A stretch of 64,000 nucleotides of DNA from Stomorhina lunata. Its lineage: Eukaryota > Arthropoda > Insecta > Diptera > Rhiniidae. Under the pieces are notes generated by a model. It had not been told where the DNA came from, did no database searches, and saw only the letters and a program-made list of their open reading frames with translations. Both the position numbers and the translations under genes were made by a program. Positions 62,640-64,000 of this stretch are shown piece by piece. The DNA is taken from assembly GCA_933228675.1 (NCBI GenBank), contig OW121743.1, positions 93,807,998 to 93,871,997 on the forward strand. The letters are read 5' to 3'. Numbering within the stretch: position 1 is the stretch's first letter; the number at the start of each line of letters is the position of its first letter.

Positions 62640-64000
62640 ATATTTTTTAGATATTTTTGATCCAAACATTTTTTTATAGAACAATTTTTAATAAAAATAT
62701 TTTTTTTTTGGAAAATTTTTCAATAAAAAATATTTTTCTATCACAAAATTTTCAAATCTTCTACAGAAAATTTTTTGATAAAAAAATTTTCTATAGAAAA
62801 ATTTTTGATGAAAAATTTTCGATATAGAAAAATGTTTAATAAAAAAACTTTCTATAGAAAAATTTTTGATGAACAATTTTCTATAGAAAAATTTTTGATA
62901 AAATCAATTTCAATAGAAAAATTTTTGATAAAAAAATTTTCTATAGAAAAATTGTTGATAAAATAAATTTTCTATAGAAAAATTTTTGATAAAATAAATT
63001 TTCTAAAGAAAAATTTTTGATAAAAAAAAATTTCTATAGAAAAATTTTTGATAAAAAAAAATTTCTATAGAAAAATTTTTGATAAAAAAAAATTTCTATA
63101 GAAAAATTTTTTATAAAAAAAATATCTATAGAAAAATTTTTGATAAAAAAATTTTGAGTAGAAAATTTTTAATAAAAAATTTTTAATAAAAAAATTTTTC
63201 TAAAGGAAAATTTATAAAAAACTTTTCGATTTTTCTATAAAAGAATTTTCGATAAATTTTTCTTTAGAAAAAAAGATTTAAGATAAAAGATTTTTCTATA
63301 TAAAAATTTTATATAAAAAAATTTTTCTATAGAAAAATTTTTTTATCGATAAAAAATTTTCTATAAAAAAAATTTTCGATAAAAAATTTTTTCTATAGAA
63401 AAATTTTCGATAAAAACATTTTTCTATAGAAAAATTTTCGATAAAAAAATTTTTCGATAAAAAAAAATTTTTGTTTAGAAAAATTTTCAATAAAAAAATT
63501 TTTCTATAGAAAAATTTTCAATAAAAAAATTTTTTTATAGAAAAATTTTCGATAAAAAAATTTTTCTATAGAAAAATTTTCGATAAAAAAATTTTTCTAT
63601 AGAAAAATTTTCGACAAAAAAATTTTTCTATAGAAAAATTTTCGACAAAAAAATTTTTCTATAGAAAAATTTTCGACAAAAAAATTTTTCTATAGAAAAA
63701 TTTTCGACAAAAAAATTTTTCTATAGAAAAATTTTCGACAAAAAAATTTTTCTATAGAAAAATTTTCGACAAAAAAATTTTTCTATAGAAAAATTTTCGA
63801 CAAAAAAAAATTTCTATAGAAAAATTTTTGACAAAAAAATTTTTCTAAAGAAAAATTTTCGACAAAAAAATTTTTCTAAAGAAAAATTTTCGACAAAAAA
63901 ATTTTTCTATAGAAAAATTTTCGACAAAAAAATTTTTCTATAGAAAAATTTTCGACAAAAAAATTTTTCTATAGAAAAATTTTCTACAAAAAAATTTTTC
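62640..64000. repeat. 31-bp satellite array R11, running off the window
   Basis: The left part (62640-63200) has linker TTTTTGATAAA and is degenerate. The right part (63380-64000) is regular, about 20 units of TTTTTCTATAGAAAAATTTT with linker CGATAAAAAAA, then CGACAAAAAAA. Period 31. It continues past the end of the window. Confidence 0.95.

Overview
This window is nuclear DNA of a higher fly, probably a calyptrate such as a blowfly or house-fly relative. It is very AT-rich, has short phase-0 introns and insect-type DNA transposons (Tc1-like, piggyBac-like, Transib-like), and its only clear host gene family is divergent insect ionotropic receptors (IRs). The species cannot be named from sequence alone.

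The core is a tandem cluster of IR genes related to the large taste/pheromone-candidate IR group of flies (IR20a clade, Ir52/Ir94-like; this assignment is by motif only). Each gene has a 275-280-codon first coding part (extracellular region and ligand-binding lobe S1), one phase-0 intron, and a last exon of about 330 codons (pore, S2 lobe, final membrane helix). From left to right: A (2147-4045, -), B (5990-10710, -, one in-frame stop near the 3' end), C (12705-16974, -), D (24623-28057, +, pseudogene broken by a Transib-like insertion), E (31108-33002, -), F (36622-38501, -), G (40953-44351, -), H (49422-59043, +, last exon split by a piggyBac-like element), and I (60955-61986, +, an orphan intact last exon that could be spliced to the H 5' exons). 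D, E and F form one subfamily, A, B, C and G another, and H/I a divergent third.

Almost everything between and inside the genes is short-period tandem repeat. Arrays at 5.1-5.7, 7.0-9.9, 10.85-12.4, 13.8-16.1, 28.3-31.1, 34.6-35.3, 42.1-43.4 and 62.6-64.0 kb share a period near 31 bp and a palindromic core TTTTCTATAGAAAA, but each has its own linker. Arrays at 46.2-48.9 and 59.0-60.7 kb, and degenerately 51.6-54.2 kb, use a second 29-bp unit with core AAATTTTTCAAAAATTT. These arrays fill the introns of B, C, G and H, expanding them from about 60-110 bp to 1.6-4.1 kb.

The 17-24 kb interval is a transposon graveyard: a fold-back Tc1-like element, TA microsatellites, a 130-bp tandem repeat and several inverted-repeat elements. 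The first 1.7 kb is less AT-rich and unidentified. A 200-N assembly gap sits at 48925-49124 inside satellite. A small repeated ORF family with a signal-peptide-like N terminus occurs at 36.2, 39.3 and 62.3 kb. Short TAATTA-containing motifs recur upstream of most IR starts and are candidate regulatory elements.
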